Part shown: positions 36,660 through 45,741 of the stretch, piece by piece | Layout of the letters: each line of letters opens with the position of its first letter | Position numbering within the stretch: the first letter of the stretch is position 1 | Assembly (NCBI GenBank): GCA_023388495.1 | Contig: JAEWGC010000037.1 | Span: forward strand, 186,001 to 250,000 | Source: Bacillota bacterium | GTDB lineage: Bacteria > Bacillota > Clostridia > Tissierellales > Tissierellaceae | Reading direction: 5' to 3' | DNA: 64,000 nt | Position numbers and translations under genes: made by a program | Notes under the pieces: generated by a model | The model's input: the letters and a program-made list of their open reading frames with translations, nothing else | Told to the model about the DNA's origin: nothing | The model's database searches: none

Positions 36660-37148
36660 TTATAGACCCCTTACCATTAATAAACATGGGTTTTGTTCTC
36701 CCCAGATTTCTTTAATTTCCTCTAAAGGATAAAACCTTACTTTACTATAAAATTGTCTAGTTTTTTTATAGTTCTCATCTGGATGAGCTTCTCCCAATGT
36801 TTTTACCATTAAAAATTTATATCCATTTTCTAAAGAATAATCCGATGCCCTTTCAACCAAATCTTTACCTATTCCCTTCTTATGATATTCTTTTAAAATA
36901 CCCATAGCATATATTTCTGAAGTATATTCATTGTTGAATTTTAAACTTAAAAATCCTATAGGTTTATCATTATCAAAAGCTGCATAAAAAATTGTCTCTT
37001 TTACTTTATCTACATATTCTATAATGGCTTCTTCTATACCAAACCAATCTGGTAATTGTCTAAGAATCAAATCAGTAATTTCTGATTTTAATTCTTGATT
37101 ATCTATTAGTTTACATATACAACCACAAGCTCCAACAACTTTAGTCAT
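36660..37148 (-). CDS. GNAT-family N-acetyltransferase
   Basis: 162 aa, AGGAGGG upstream. Acetyl-CoA loop ILKEYHKKGIGKDLVERA and motif B (YKKTRQFYSKVRFYPLEEI) are clear. A Cys-rich N-terminus (ACGCIC) is unusual but not interpretable. Lies 11 bp from the RdgB-like gene on the same strand, so probably one operon. Confidence 0.85.
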   Translation of the reverse strand: MTKVVGACGCICKLIDNQELKSEITDLILRQLPDWFGIEEAIIEYVDKVKETIFYAAFDNDKPIGFLSLKFNNEYTSEIYAMGILKEYHKKGIGKDLVERASDYSLENGYKFLMVKTLGEAHPDENYKKTRQFYSKVRFYPLEEIKEIWGEQNPCLLMVRGL

Positions 37149-37159
37149 TGTTTTCCCTC

Positions 37160-37780
37160 CTAAAAGTAACCATTATATTCTAATAAGTATCTCTTAAAAA
37201 ACTTCCTAAATCCTTCCCCAATCTTATCTCCCTTTTCTTTTCTATCCATATCTAAATAGTATTTCTTACTCTCTTTCTCTACTGAAAGAGAGTCAAGTGG
37301 AAAGCCCTTAATTCTCCTTGGATGAGGTTTGTCTACAATCATAAACTCCTCTGATGATATTTCATTACCTTGATACTCATATATATGTTTTTCATCTATC
37401 ACAAGACAGATTGCATTTTCATATCGAGCTAATACTTGTCCACCATTTTGACTTGCAATTCCTCCATAGTACTCTATCATTTCTTTATCAGTTAACTCTT
37501 TCCCATTCACTCTTCTTACATATACTCCTGGTTGTTCTTCTGCTTTAATCCCTTTTATATATAAGCCAGAGTCACAGGAAAAAACTGGCATCTTAGCTTT
37601 CTTATAGTATTCTAAAGCTTTTATTTTAGCATTTTCTAATGGATTATTTCCTGTTTCACTTATAGAATCATTTTCAATATCAATTGAATTTAATCCTATT
37701 ATTTCTATATCTAAGTCTTTCAAGGCTTCTATCATACTTTGAAGCTTTGCTAGGTTAGTTGTTCCATATAATATTTTCAT
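37160..37780 (-). CDS. Non-canonical purine NTP pyrophosphatase (RdgB/HAM1)
   Basis: 206 aa, GAGGTG before the ATG. Family marks: MKILYGTTNLAKLQSM at the start (substrate loop T/SxNxxK), ISETGNNPLENAKIKA, and FSCDSGLYIKG with the catalytic Asp. It hydrolyses ITP, dITP and XTP to monophosphates, cleaning the nucleotide pool. The DSGL segment is followed by PGVYVRRVNG (usual PGVxSAR), a mild variant. Neighbour of MurI, a pairing seen in many bacteria. Confidence 0.88.
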   Translation of the reverse strand: MKILYGTTNLAKLQSMIEALKDLDIEIIGLNSIDIENDSISETGNNPLENAKIKALEYYKKAKMPVFSCDSGLYIKGIKAEEQPGVYVRRVNGKELTDKEMIEYYGGIASQNGGQVLARYENAICLVIDEKHIYEYQGNEISSEEFMIVDKPHPRRIKGFPLDSLSVEKESKKYYLDMDRKEKGDKIGEGFRKFFKRYLLEYNGYF

Positions 37781-37800
37781 ACTACACCTCTTATATAAAA

Positions 37801-38571
37801 TTAAGCTAATTCTTTAAACAACTCTTTGTACTTGTCTAACTTCACCTTATCTTCTACTTTCAATCCAGAATTATAAAAAGTAATATTTCCCCTTCCTTCA
37901 TTTAAAGAATTCATTTCCTCCAAAATTCTTTTTAAGTTTCTTGCTGTACCAATATTTCCATCAATTATATCTGTATCTGATGGAAGTATTTTTCTAAATA
38001 TATTCTTATAAAAAGAAAAATGAGTACAACCCAAAACAATGGTTTCGTAATTATTTAAATCATATTTAAGTAACTGTTCTTTAATATAAGGCATTACCAC
38101 TTCTTCATTAAACTCAAATCTTTCTGCGAATTCAACTAATCCTGGGAGTGGTAATAAATCAACAATGTGGTCATTATCTAATTTAGTAATAAGATTTTGA
38201 AGTTTTTCTTCTCTTAAAGTCAAAGCAGTTGCAGTTACGAGAACTCGCTTATTTGTATTTTTATTTTTTTCAACAGCAGGTTTTACAGCAGGTTCCATTC
38301 CAATAATTGGAATACTATATTTAGTCCTTAGTTCTTCTATTGCTACACTAGTAGCAGTGTTACAGGCAATAACTACGGCCTTAACTCCTTGACCAACAAT
38401 AAACTCTATAGCATTAAAAATATATCTTTTTACTTCATCTTTCGGTTTTGGACCATATGGAACATTTAGTGTATCTGCATAATATATATAATCCTCATTG
38501 GGCAATATTTTTAGTGTATCATATAATACTGTAATTCCTCCGATACCAGAATCAAAAAAACCTATTTGCAT
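37801..38571 (-). CDS. murI: Glutamate racemase
   Basis: 256 aa from ATG at 38571 (GGAGGGG 5 bp upstream). Both catalytic cysteines are in place: VIACNTATSVA (about residue 70) and VLGCTHFSFY (about 180). FFDSGIGGITVL and YADTLNVPYGPK are typical. It supplies D-glutamate for peptidoglycan. First gene of a run with the RdgB-like and GNAT genes. Confidence 0.93.
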   Translation of the reverse strand: MQIGFFDSGIGGITVLYDTLKILPNEDYIYYADTLNVPYGPKPKDEVKRYIFNAIEFIVGQGVKAVVIACNTATSVAIEELRTKYSIPIIGMEPAVKPAVEKNKNTNKRVLVTATALTLREEKLQNLITKLDNDHIVDLLPLPGLVEFAERFEFNEEVVMPYIKEQLLKYDLNNYETIVLGCTHFSFYKNIFRKILPSDTDIIDGNIGTARNLKRILEEMNSLNEGRGNITFYNSGLKVEDKVKLDKYKELFKELA

Positions 38572-38692
38572 TTTACCCCTCCAATAATAAATTTCATATG
38601 TTAATCTAATATATTTCATTTAATTTAACTTTATTATACTATAATATTCACATTATTGTTTCATATAATTTTATTATCTCATTTCTATACAA

Positions 38693-38731
38693 AACAAGGA
38701 AGATAGTTTAAACTATCTTCCTTATTTGTAT
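38693..38731. terminator. Terminator of the lipoprotein gene
   Basis: AAGGAAGATAGTTT and AAACTATCTTCCTT form a near-perfect palindrome, flanked by ACA and TGT, with T-rich flanks on both strands. Confidence 0.75.
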
Positions 38732-38741
38732 AGGATACTTT

Positions 38742-39434
38742 TTAAATTGTCCATTCCCCATGAACTATAGCTACTAAATACCACTTCCTATTTTCCTGTT
38801 CAAATACTAGTTTCAGACTCCTCCAATCTGCTCCACCGTATTGAGGATCAAATCCAGTAAAATGAAATTCTACAAAATGACTATTGGGATAAACATCTTT
38901 TATATTATCTACCGTATTACCTTTTCCTATAGCTGTATCATTTCCTATAATTTGAGGATTTGCAAAATCTTCATCATAGATAAATCTTTTATAGTAATCA
39001 TTAAAGCTTAATTCAATAGGCTCTCCTGATCCATCATAATGTCCCCACAAATACAACTCCGTGCCACTTTGAAGATCTTTTACTTCTTCTAATGTGAATA
39101 CTTGACTATTCTCAATATCTATATAATCATAGGGACTAAATCTAAGCTTTAATGTAGGGCTTATATAGGATGATAATCTATTCATATCCTTGTTTTTAAT
39201 AGAATCCATTATATCTATTACCATTGATAATAGATTATTAGGTAAAGGCTGATTTAAATTATTTATTTGAGACTCAAGCTCTCCAATTTTATTTTCTAGC
39301 TCATATATTTTAGCATCTTTTTCTTTTATTCTTTCTTCTAATTCTGCATTTATTGATTCCCTAGAAGTACATCCAGTTATGCCAAATCCTGAAATTAAAA
39401 TAATTAGAATTATAAGTAATGCCCTGTTTTTCAT
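38742..39434 (-). CDS. Lipoprotein with coiled coil, function unknown
   Basis: 230 aa. Signal with lipobox GITGC (Cys at 22), then a coiled coil (about 28-60, EERIKEKDAKIYELENKIGE) and a C-terminal alpha/beta domain (about 70-230) with several aromatic residues (DPQYGGADWRSLKLVFEQEN). It should sit on the outer face of the membrane. No family recognised; single-gene unit with its own terminator. Confidence 0.7.
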   Translation of the reverse strand: MKNRALLIILIILISGFGITGCTSRESINAELEERIKEKDAKIYELENKIGELESQINNLNQPLPNNLLSMVIDIMDSIKNKDMNRLSSYISPTLKLRFSPYDYIDIENSQVFTLEEVKDLQSGTELYLWGHYDGSGEPIELSFNDYYKRFIYDEDFANPQIIGNDTAIGKGNTVDNIKDVYPNSHFVEFHFTGFDPQYGGADWRSLKLVFEQENRKWYLVAIVHGEWTI

Positions 39435-39481
39435 TTTATTTCAACCTTTCATAATTTATATGATAATAGTATATATCCTTA

Positions 39482-40399
39482 TCAATCTATTACTATCTTA
39501 TTTCTTCCAGTATTCTTTGCCATATATAATCTCTCGTCTGCTTTAGAAACCATACTTTCTATTGATAAAGCATCTTTTCCGAATTCAGAAGCATCAGCAA
39601 TCCCACAACTAAATGTAATTTTTATTTCCTTCTCTTCATAACTAAAGGTAGTTTCTCTTATTTCTTCTAAAATTCTTTTAATTATTTTTTTAGAAGATTG
39701 TTTGCCAGCGCCATGCAATATTAATATAAACTCTTCTCCCCCATAGCGCCCCAATATATCATAGCTTCTAATAGATGAAATAAGCATCTCTGCAAATTCC
39801 TTTAATATATAATCTCCAGCTTGATGACCATAAGTATCATTAATATGCTTAAAGAAATCTATATCAACTATTGCTAAGGAAAAGTTTTCTCCCTTTCTTT
39901 TAAATAACTCTATGCTTTGACTTAATCTTTCAAATACATATCTTCTATTATATATATTAGTTAAAGAATCCCTTATGGATGTTTGTTTTAATTTTTCCTC
40001 TAGATATTTTCTCTGAGAAACATCTTGCTTTACTGCCAAAAAATTAATTATTTCCCCTTCATCATTAATAATAGGTGTAATTCTAGCTTCCTCAAAGTAA
40101 ATAGTGCCATCCTTCTTTTTGTTAATCAAATCTCCCTTCCAGTCTTTTCCACTAGTTATTGTATTCCACATATCTTCGAATAGGATATCAGGAGTCAATC
40201 CACTTTTAAGAATTCTTGGATTTTTTCCAATTACATCTTCTAAGGAATAACCTGATATCTCCTCAAAAGCAGGATTGCAATATTGAATATTTCCATCCCT
40301 ATCTGTCATTATAATAGTTACAGCTGCCTGCTCAATAGCAGCAATGAGCTTTAACTTTTCTTCATCCTTTAAAAAATCGATGTTACCTTTCTGCCCCAT
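39482..40399 (-). CDS. PAS-GGDEF diguanylate cyclase
   Basis: 305 aa. A PAS domain (about 15-135: AAVTIIMTDRDGNIQYCNPA, FEEISGYSLEDVIGKNPR) is followed by a GGDEF domain (about 140-300) with the active GRYGGEEFILIL loop and DSLTNIYNRRYVFE. GGEEF is catalytically active in known enzymes, so it should make cyclic di-GMP. No RxxD inhibitory site is evident before the loop. It has no membrane part. It could feed the exopolysaccharide-type cassette at 51-56 kb, by function only. Confidence 0.9.
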   Translation of the reverse strand: MGQKGNIDFLKDEEKLKLIAAIEQAAVTIIMTDRDGNIQYCNPAFEEISGYSLEDVIGKNPRILKSGLTPDILFEDMWNTITSGKDWKGDLINKKKDGTIYFEEARITPIINDEGEIINFLAVKQDVSQRKYLEEKLKQTSIRDSLTNIYNRRYVFERLSQSIELFKRKGENFSLAIVDIDFFKHINDTYGHQAGDYILKEFAEMLISSIRSYDILGRYGGEEFILILHGAGKQSSKKIIKRILEEIRETTFSYEEKEIKITFSCGIADASEFGKDALSIESMVSKADERLYMAKNTGRNKIVID

Positions 40400-40499
40400 A
40401 GTATCTCTCCTAAATAAACTTTTCCTTTGTTTTATTTAGAATATACCCAATTCTATTAGTTTACAATAGTATATTTGTTATTTTTTTAATAAAGCTTCA

Positions 40500-41090
40500 C
40501 TATCTTGATATTAATCCTCTATTGGCCGCATCTTCAATCATATTTTCTACAAAATTCCATAATTCATCTGAGGATTTTTTTACTGGCGCAATTCTTTTAT
40601 AAATATCTTCCTTAGCTACATTAAATTTTCTCCAAGTTCCTCCATTGTTATGATAGTTGTTTAGCATTGGTTGAAGTCTATCCATAGATGCTGCAAATAG
40701 TGCTTCTGGGGTTTGACCTTCCTCGAATTCATCCCATAATGCTCTCAATTCTCTTCCTTTATCTTCATCTAACATGCCAAATATCTTATCAGCAGCTTGG
40801 TTTTCTCTTTCTTTTTTATCTTCATTTCCTACCTTATCATAACAGAATGTATCTCCAGCAAATATCTCTACTAAATCATGAGTCAAAAGCATTTTAATTA
40901 CTTTACACACATCTATCTTTTCATTAGAATATTCTCCTAAAATCATTGCCATTATAGATATATGCCACGAATGCTGAGCGTCATCTTCTCTTCTATCTTC
41001 ATTAATCAAACTTGTTTGTCTTAAAATAGATTTCATCTTATCTAATTCTACAATAAATTCAATATCCTTTAATAATCTTTCACTTACCAT
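40500..41090 (-). CDS. HD-domain 5'-nucleotidase-like protein (YfbR type)
   Basis: 196 aa. HD metal motif spread as AQHSWHISIMAMIL (His), LLTHDLVEIFAGDTF (HD) and a later Asp (MDRLQPMLNNY). This matches YfbR-like enzymes that dephosphorylate deoxynucleoside monophosphates. AGGAGATG before the ATG lies at the stop of the AI-2E-like gene, so the two are coupled. Confidence 0.85.
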   Translation of the reverse strand: MVSERLLKDIEFIVELDKMKSILRQTSLINEDRREDDAQHSWHISIMAMILGEYSNEKIDVCKVIKMLLTHDLVEIFAGDTFCYDKVGNEDKKERENQAADKIFGMLDEDKGRELRALWDEFEEGQTPEALFAASMDRLQPMLNNYHNNGGTWRKFNVAKEDIYKRIAPVKKSSDELWNFVENMIEDAANRGLISR

Positions 41091-41094
41091 GTCT

Positions 41095-41577
41095 TCATCT
41101 CCTATTACTCGTGTTCCCTTTTATTTTTATAATCGAATTAATAATTACAGCTATAATAGGTCCTAGTATAATTCCTATTGGTCCTAAGATAATGGATCCT
41201 AATATAGTTGCAATAAACGTATAAAGAGGTCTAACTCCAATTTCTTTTCCTACAATCTTTGGTTCTATAAATTGTCTTAAAATAACCAAAACAACATAAA
41301 GAATTGCCAGATTGGCTCCCATATCTTTGTTCCCCATAATAAAGCTAATTATAGACCAAGGTATCATAACTAACCCTGCTCCAAGTACTGGAATGATATC
41401 TAATATGGCTATTCCAGCTGATATTAGGACTGGGTGAGGAGCATTTATCACTGTTAGACCTATTCCAAGAATTATAAAGGTTATAATCATTAGTGTAATT
41501 TGTGCCTTCATATACCCTTTGATACCTTTTCCAGTATCATTTATTATTTGTCTTAAAAAATCCTTTTTATTATCCAT
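41095..41577 (-). CDS. Short AI-2E-family membrane protein (C-terminal half only)
   Basis: 160 aa. The sequence matches only the C-terminal half of AI-2E/PerM/YtvI transporters (normal length about 350 aa): GYMKAQITLMIITFIILGIG, DIIPVLGAGLVMIPWSII, and IVGKEIGVRPL with GIILGP near the end. It has its own ATG and an AAGGGGAG site, so it may be translated. Upstream there is no trace of the missing half. It is either a truncated remnant or a short variant; I cannot decide. Confidence 0.65.
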   Translation of the reverse strand: MDNKKDFLRQIINDTGKGIKGYMKAQITLMIITFIILGIGLTVINAPHPVLISAGIAILDIIPVLGAGLVMIPWSIISFIMGNKDMGANLAILYVVLVILRQFIEPKIVGKEIGVRPLYTFIATILGSIILGPIGIILGPIIAVIINSIIKIKGNTSNRR

Positions 41578-41653
41578 TCATTACTCCCCTTAATATCTAC
41601 CTTAATAATTCTATTATTTGAAATTATATCACAGCTATACAGTTAGTGGACAA

Positions 41654-41688
41654 AAAAACTCTAAAATATTAAATATTTTAGAGTTTTT
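41654..41688 (-). terminator. Terminator of the spermidine operon
   Basis: AAAAACTCTAAAATATT pairs with AATATTTTAGAGTTTTT almost perfectly; T-runs on both strands. Lies 6 bp past the speE stop. Confidence 0.8.
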
Positions 41689-41693
41689 ATCTA

Positions 41694-42548
41694 TTATACT
41701 GATTGTAATAATTCTCTTACATAGGTAGGTAGCATAAATGCTCCATGGTGTATTTGAGAATTATAGTATTTAGTTTTTAATCCAAGATTTTCCCATTCTT
41801 CTTTCTTATGATCCTTTATTGGATGTAATCCCTTAGATGCAAATCCAAATAACCAGTGTCCAGAGGAATAGGTTGGCATATGAAATTGATATACTTCACA
41901 TACATCAAATATGTTTTTTAGCTTACCATGAGCCTTTAGCATTTCTTCTTTATATTGATCAAAGTATGGGCTTTCATGCTGATTTATAAGGATTCCATTT
42001 TCATTTAAAGCCTTGTAGCAGTCTCTATAGAAACTAGTGGTAAATAATCCTTCTCCTGGACCGATTGGATCTGTAGAATCAACTAATATTAAATCATAAA
42101 ATCCTTCTTTGTCCTTTACAAAGTTTATACCATCTTCAAAAAATAAAGTAACTCTCTCATCATCAAGCTTTGAAGATGTTATTGGTAAATATTTTTGGCA
42201 TAGTCTTACTACTCTTTCATCTATCTCTACCATATGAATTAACTCAATATTATTATATCTTGTAAGTTCCCTTACTGTACCGCCATCTCCTCCACCTATA
42301 ACTAATACCTTTTTAATATTAGGATTTACTGCCATAGGTACATGAGTTATCATATCATGGTATATAAATTCATCTTTTTCATTTACCATCATCATACCAT
42401 CTAGGGTAAAAAATATTCCAAAGTCATAGGATTCAAAGAAATCAATTTTTTGAAATGGTGTCCTTTCTGAATAAATAGGATCCTTCACCTTTATTGAAAA
42501 CTTGCAGGTATCTGTATTCCATTCATTAAACCATAAGTCCATTTTCAA
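41694..42548 (-). CDS. speE: Spermidine synthase
   Basis: 284 aa. Hallmarks: VLVIGGGDGGTVRELTRY (dcSAM site), VEIDERVVRLCQKYLP, and LILVDSTDPIGPGEGLFTT with the catalytic Asp. It moves an aminopropyl group from decarboxylated SAM to putrescine. It lies 17 bp after speD on the same strand, so the pair covers decarboxylation and transfer. Confidence 0.93.
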   Translation of the reverse strand: MKMDLWFNEWNTDTCKFSIKVKDPIYSERTPFQKIDFFESYDFGIFFTLDGMMMVNEKDEFIYHDMITHVPMAVNPNIKKVLVIGGGDGGTVRELTRYNNIELIHMVEIDERVVRLCQKYLPITSSKLDDERVTLFFEDGINFVKDKEGFYDLILVDSTDPIGPGEGLFTTSFYRDCYKALNENGILINQHESPYFDQYKEEMLKAHGKLKNIFDVCEVYQFHMPTYSSGHWLFGFASKGLHPIKDHKKEEWENLGLKTKYYNSQIHHGAFMLPTYVRELLQSV

Positions 42549-42565
42549 TCCTCCTTAAGGTCATA

Positions 42566-43360
42566 TTAGAAATTGCGACCATAATATATTTCATGCATTT
42601 CTCGATATAGCTTCTTTAGTATATCATCTTTTTCTTGTTGATTCAAATCTTCTGCCCTTATCTCAAACAAATAGTTATCAAGGTCTAATTCTTTTAATAT
42701 CATCTTTGTATGGAATACATTCTCTTGATATACATTAACATCAATACTATTGTATAAACTTAGATTCTTTGAAGATATAAAATCCTGTATGGAATTAATT
42801 TGATGGTCTTTAAAATGTTTATTTCCATCTATATCTCTTGTAAATCCTCTTATACGATAATCACAAATTATTATATCCGAATCAAAATTCTCAATTAGAT
42901 AATTTAGTGCATTAAGGGGAGATATCTCTCCACATGTGGATACATCAATATCTACTCTAAAAGTCATTATACCCTTATCAGGATGACTCTCAGGATAAGT
43001 ATGCACTGTAATATGGCTTTTATCCAAATGTCCCACCACATGTCTTGGTGTAGGTATTAACTCTCCAAGATTACAGGATGGATCTACTGAAACAATAGGC
43101 ACTGCCTCTTCAGTAATCAATAAATTTACACTGGCACCTTGAGGTTCATAGTCTTGTTTAGCAATATTTAAAACATTTGCTCCTATCATTTTTGTAATGT
43201 CAACTAAAATTTCAGTTAACCTAGTTGAATTATATTGTTCATCAATATATTCAATATACCTTTCTTTATCCTCTGGTGTTACAGCATAACAAACATCATA
43301 GATATTAAAACTTAAGGTTTTAGTTAAGTTATTAAAACCATACAACCTAATTTTTTCCAT
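42566..43360 (-). CDS. speD: S-adenosylmethionine decarboxylase (long proenzyme type)
   Basis: 264 aa, the length of the E. coli-type enzyme rather than the 120-aa Bacillus/Thermotoga type. The pyruvoyl-forming Ser lies in HLDKSHITVHTYPESHP (about residue 112-128), and the start LYGFNNLTKTLSFNIYDVCY and end EMHEIYYGRNF agree with the family. First gene of the speD-speE operon. ACCCCTTTCC-type ribosome site (GAGAGGGG) upstream. Confidence 0.93.
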   Translation of the reverse strand: MEKIRLYGFNNLTKTLSFNIYDVCYAVTPEDKERYIEYIDEQYNSTRLTEILVDITKMIGANVLNIAKQDYEPQGASVNLLITEEAVPIVSVDPSCNLGELIPTPRHVVGHLDKSHITVHTYPESHPDKGIMTFRVDIDVSTCGEISPLNALNYLIENFDSDIIICDYRIRGFTRDIDGNKHFKDHQINSIQDFISSKNLSLYNSIDVNVYQENVFHTKMILKELDLDNYLFEIRAEDLNQQEKDDILKKLYREMHEIYYGRNF

Positions 43361-43521
43361 TTCCTACCCCTCTCATAAATGTTTATCAGGCCTAGCCTAG
43401 TACAATTTTACTTTATTTGAACCTATATGTCTATAGTCAATACTCTATTGCCATTATTTACTCACACTATATTTCTAACCGAATAAAATGTTATTGTAGA
43501 AAAATTGAGGAGGGAAAGTAA

Positions 43522-43962
43522 ATGATGGAGTGTAAAGGTTTTTTGCCACTTTTAGGATGTTATAAGGTCCCAGAAATAACTAATTTCGTATATGATACAA
43601 TTGTAGATGAAGCTACTGCTGCTGAATTCTATGGAAGATTATTAAAAGAAGCACCAAACGATCTGCATAGAGAATTCATTCGTGACGCTATGGAGGATGA
43701 ATTAAAACATTTAGAAAAATTTACTAAACTTTATTGCTATCTAACTGGACATATGCCACAATATATGATTACTCCTATAACATATCCGAACTATAAAGAA
43801 GGAATACTGATGGCATTAAAAGATGAATTAAAAGCAGCAGGATTTTATAGAGAAGTACAGCTTTCTACTATGGATCAATTTGTTATAGATACATTCTATT
43901 ATGCAATGGTAGATGAGTTAGAACATGCTACTCAATTCAGTACTTTATATAATACTATTTAG
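43522..43962 (+). CDS. Ferritin-like diiron protein
   Basis: 146 aa, GAGGAGGG before the ATG. Four helices carry the diiron pattern: DEATAAEFYGRLL, DAMEDELKHLEKF (ExxH), KDELKAAGFYREV and VDELEHATQFSTL (ExxH). This is the rubrerythrin/ferritin-like set without rubredoxin domain. An N-terminal GYK-like segment (LLGCYKVPEIT) is unusual. Possible roles: oxygen or peroxide defence or a spore coat component; not decided. It is divergent from speD and ends in a clear terminator. Confidence 0.75.
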   Translation: MMECKGFLPLLGCYKVPEITNFVYDTIVDEATAAEFYGRLLKEAPNDLHREFIRDAMEDELKHLEKFTKLYCYLTGHMPQYMITPITYPNYKEGILMALKDELKAAGFYREVQLSTMDQFVIDTFYYAMVDELEHATQFSTLYNTI

Positions 43963-43969
43963 TCTTTAG

Positions 43970-43999
43970 GAGCATCTAGAATAATCTAGATGCTTCATT
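43970..43999 (+). terminator. Terminator of the ferritin-like gene
   Basis: AGCATCTAGA pairs with TCTAGATGCT around ATAA, followed by TCATTATTTTTTC. Confidence 0.8.
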
Positions 44000-44113
44000 A
44001 TTTTTTCATAATAATTCCATAACATATAATGGCAATAGAGATTAGAATATTTTATCTATAAAATCAAGAAACTATATTACTAAGATATAAATCTTTTTTA
44101 TATGGAGGTTCCT

Positions 44114-45046
44114 ATGAAAAAAATTAAATTAAATGCCTTATCTATTACTTTAGCTATGCTATTATCAACAAATATCTATTCCTCTGCAAATGACCTAGAT
44201 TATATAGATATTACAGATACATTTATTGATACTAATCAAGAACTACAGCTTATTATCAATAAAAGAAATGAGCGCTATGATATTCCTGAAATATCAGGAA
44301 TGGTGGATAATATGCCTTGGAGAAATGATAAGGATTTCTTAAAGGCTAAAGAAAAATATAATACTCCTATGCTTTTAGCTGGATTTTGTGCTGTTCTTAA
44401 AAACCCTTTACCCGGGGAAGAATATAATGTTAATCTAGCTACTAAAAAAGTTAAAGGTCAAGTAATAAAACCATCTAAAGTATTTTCTCAAAATGCTGCT
44501 ATAGGTCCATATACTAAGCTAAGAGGATTTAAGGAAGGAGCTTCTTATATAGGAGGAAAGATTATAATGACTGAAGGTGGTGGAGTCTGTAAGATTGCCA
44601 CAACTCTTTACAATCTAGCAGTATTATCTAATCTTGAAATTATAGAAAGACACAATCATTCTATGCCAGTTAATTATGTACCCTATGGACAGGATGCAAC
44701 AGTAGCCTATGGCGTAAAGGATTTTAGATTTAAAAACACTACTGATAGTCCAATATTAATCTGGTCGGAGATGATTGGTAATAGATTATATATGGGATTC
44801 TATGGTAGTGAAAAACCTCCTAAAGTTGAATGGAATCACGAAGTAAGTAATATTACTGAACCACCTGTTAAATATATTAAAAACGAAAATCTAAGTCATG
44901 GTGAAATGAAAACCATTCTAGGAGGAATGGATGGAGCCACAGTTAAATCAACAATTACTATAACCTATAGAGATGGTCATTATGTTATAAAGAATATGGG
45001 AATTAGTCAGTACCAACCACTACCTAAGATAATAGAAACAAATTGA
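44114..45046 (+). CDS. VanW-family exported protein
   Basis: 310 aa from ATG at 44114 (GGAGG 5 bp upstream). Signal peptide over residues 1-25 with a SSAND cleavage region. The VanW domain fills residues about 95-250: VKGQVIKPSKVFSQNAAIGP, GGKIIMTEGGGVCKIATTLY and RHNHSMPVNYVPYGQDATV with YGVKDFRFKNTTDSPILIW. The family occurs beside vancomycin-resistance genes and in spore formers; its biochemical role is unknown. Upstream of two small spore-type genes on the same strand. Confidence 0.9.
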   Translation: MKKIKLNALSITLAMLLSTNIYSSANDLDYIDITDTFIDTNQELQLIINKRNERYDIPEISGMVDNMPWRNDKDFLKAKEKYNTPMLLAGFCAVLKNPLPGEEYNVNLATKKVKGQVIKPSKVFSQNAAIGPYTKLRGFKEGASYIGGKIIMTEGGGVCKIATTLYNLAVLSNLEIIERHNHSMPVNYVPYGQDATVAYGVKDFRFKNTTDSPILIWSEMIGNRLYMGFYGSEKPPKVEWNHEVSNITEPPVKYIKNENLSHGEMKTILGGMDGATVKSTITITYRDGHYVIKNMGISQYQPLPKIIETN

Positions 45047-45111
45047 ATGTGATTTTTTCAAGTTACTGGGTATAGGTATTATAATTCATTAAATGTTAAG
45101 GAGGGATTTTA

Positions 45112-45324
45112 GTGAAGGAAGATAAAAGAAGTTTAAATGCCAAAACAGAAAATAAATCAGCTACAGGTTCATATAAAAATCATAAAGATCCTAATTTTGG
45201 ATATTCTCCAACTGACGTATACTATAATACAGAAAAGAAAATACCAGATTCTGGAGTTGCAATACCAACTTATGATGCAGTAGTAGAAGCAAAGGAATGG
45301 GTAGATGACATAAACAAAAAATAG
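45112..45324 (+). CDS. DUF3787-type small spore-associated protein
   Basis: 70 aa from a GTG (GGAGGG upstream). The C-terminal motif VAIPTYDAVVEAKEWVDDIN matches DUF3787 proteins, linked to the spore surface in Clostridia. It is hydrophilic, Lys-rich and without Cys. It supports a spore-forming host. A terminator follows at once. Confidence 0.7.
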   Translation: MKEDKRSLNAKTENKSATGSYKNHKDPNFGYSPTDVYYNTEKKIPDSGVAIPTYDAVVEAKEWVDDINKK

Positions 45325-45343
45325 CCTCTGGGCTATTTTTTTT
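45316..45343 (+). terminator. Terminator overlapping the DUF3787 stop
   Basis: AAAAATAGCC and GGCTATTTTT with a short loop TCTG, then T8. Confidence 0.8.
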
Positions 45344-45402
45344 ATGATAATTTCTATATATTAAGACATACTAATCCTATAAACATGTGAAAGGATGATA
45401 GT

Positions 45403-45711
45403 ATGAAAAATACAAAAGGTGCTGATAAAGTTCAAAACAGAGATTTAATTAACTCATCTAACATGGATAATAGTATGGAAAATCCCAAAGCTATTGCCGA
45501 GATACTTGAACAAGCTAAAAAAATAGAAGACAATAACTTTTCTAACATGGAGCATTTTACTAGTATAAGTATGTTACTTAATGCCAATGATTTGGGGAGA
45601 ACTAAGGATAAAGAGTTATCCAAAAAGTTTGACCAATTAAATAAGAAAATGGATGATATCAATAAACTGACTTCTGATCTTCTAAATGATCTATCAAGTA
45701 GACACAACTAA
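45403..45711 (+). CDS. Small hydrophilic hypothetical protein
   Basis: 102 aa, ATG with AAAGGATG upstream. Highly polar and mostly helical, with a coiled-coil-like end (LSKKFDQLNKKMDDINKLTS). No signal peptide or Cys. It lies between a spore-type gene and a shared terminator, so a sporulation role is possible but unproven. Confidence 0.55.
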   Translation: MKNTKGADKVQNRDLINSSNMDNSMENPKAIAEILEQAKKIEDNNFSNMEHFTSISMLLNANDLGRTKDKELSKKFDQLNKKMDDINKLTSDLLNDLSSRHN

Positions 45712-45741
45712 AATAAGACAAAGTTTACTTTGTCTTATTTT
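45711..45741. terminator. Bidirectional terminator between convergent genes
   Basis: AAAATAAGACAAAGT pairs perfectly with ACTTTGTCTTATTTT around TT. Confidence 0.85.

Noticed and set aside
41095..41577. Certain pseudogene call for the short AI-2E-like gene
   Set aside because: It has a start codon and ribosome site of its own and is coupled to the next gene, so a short working protein cannot be excluded.
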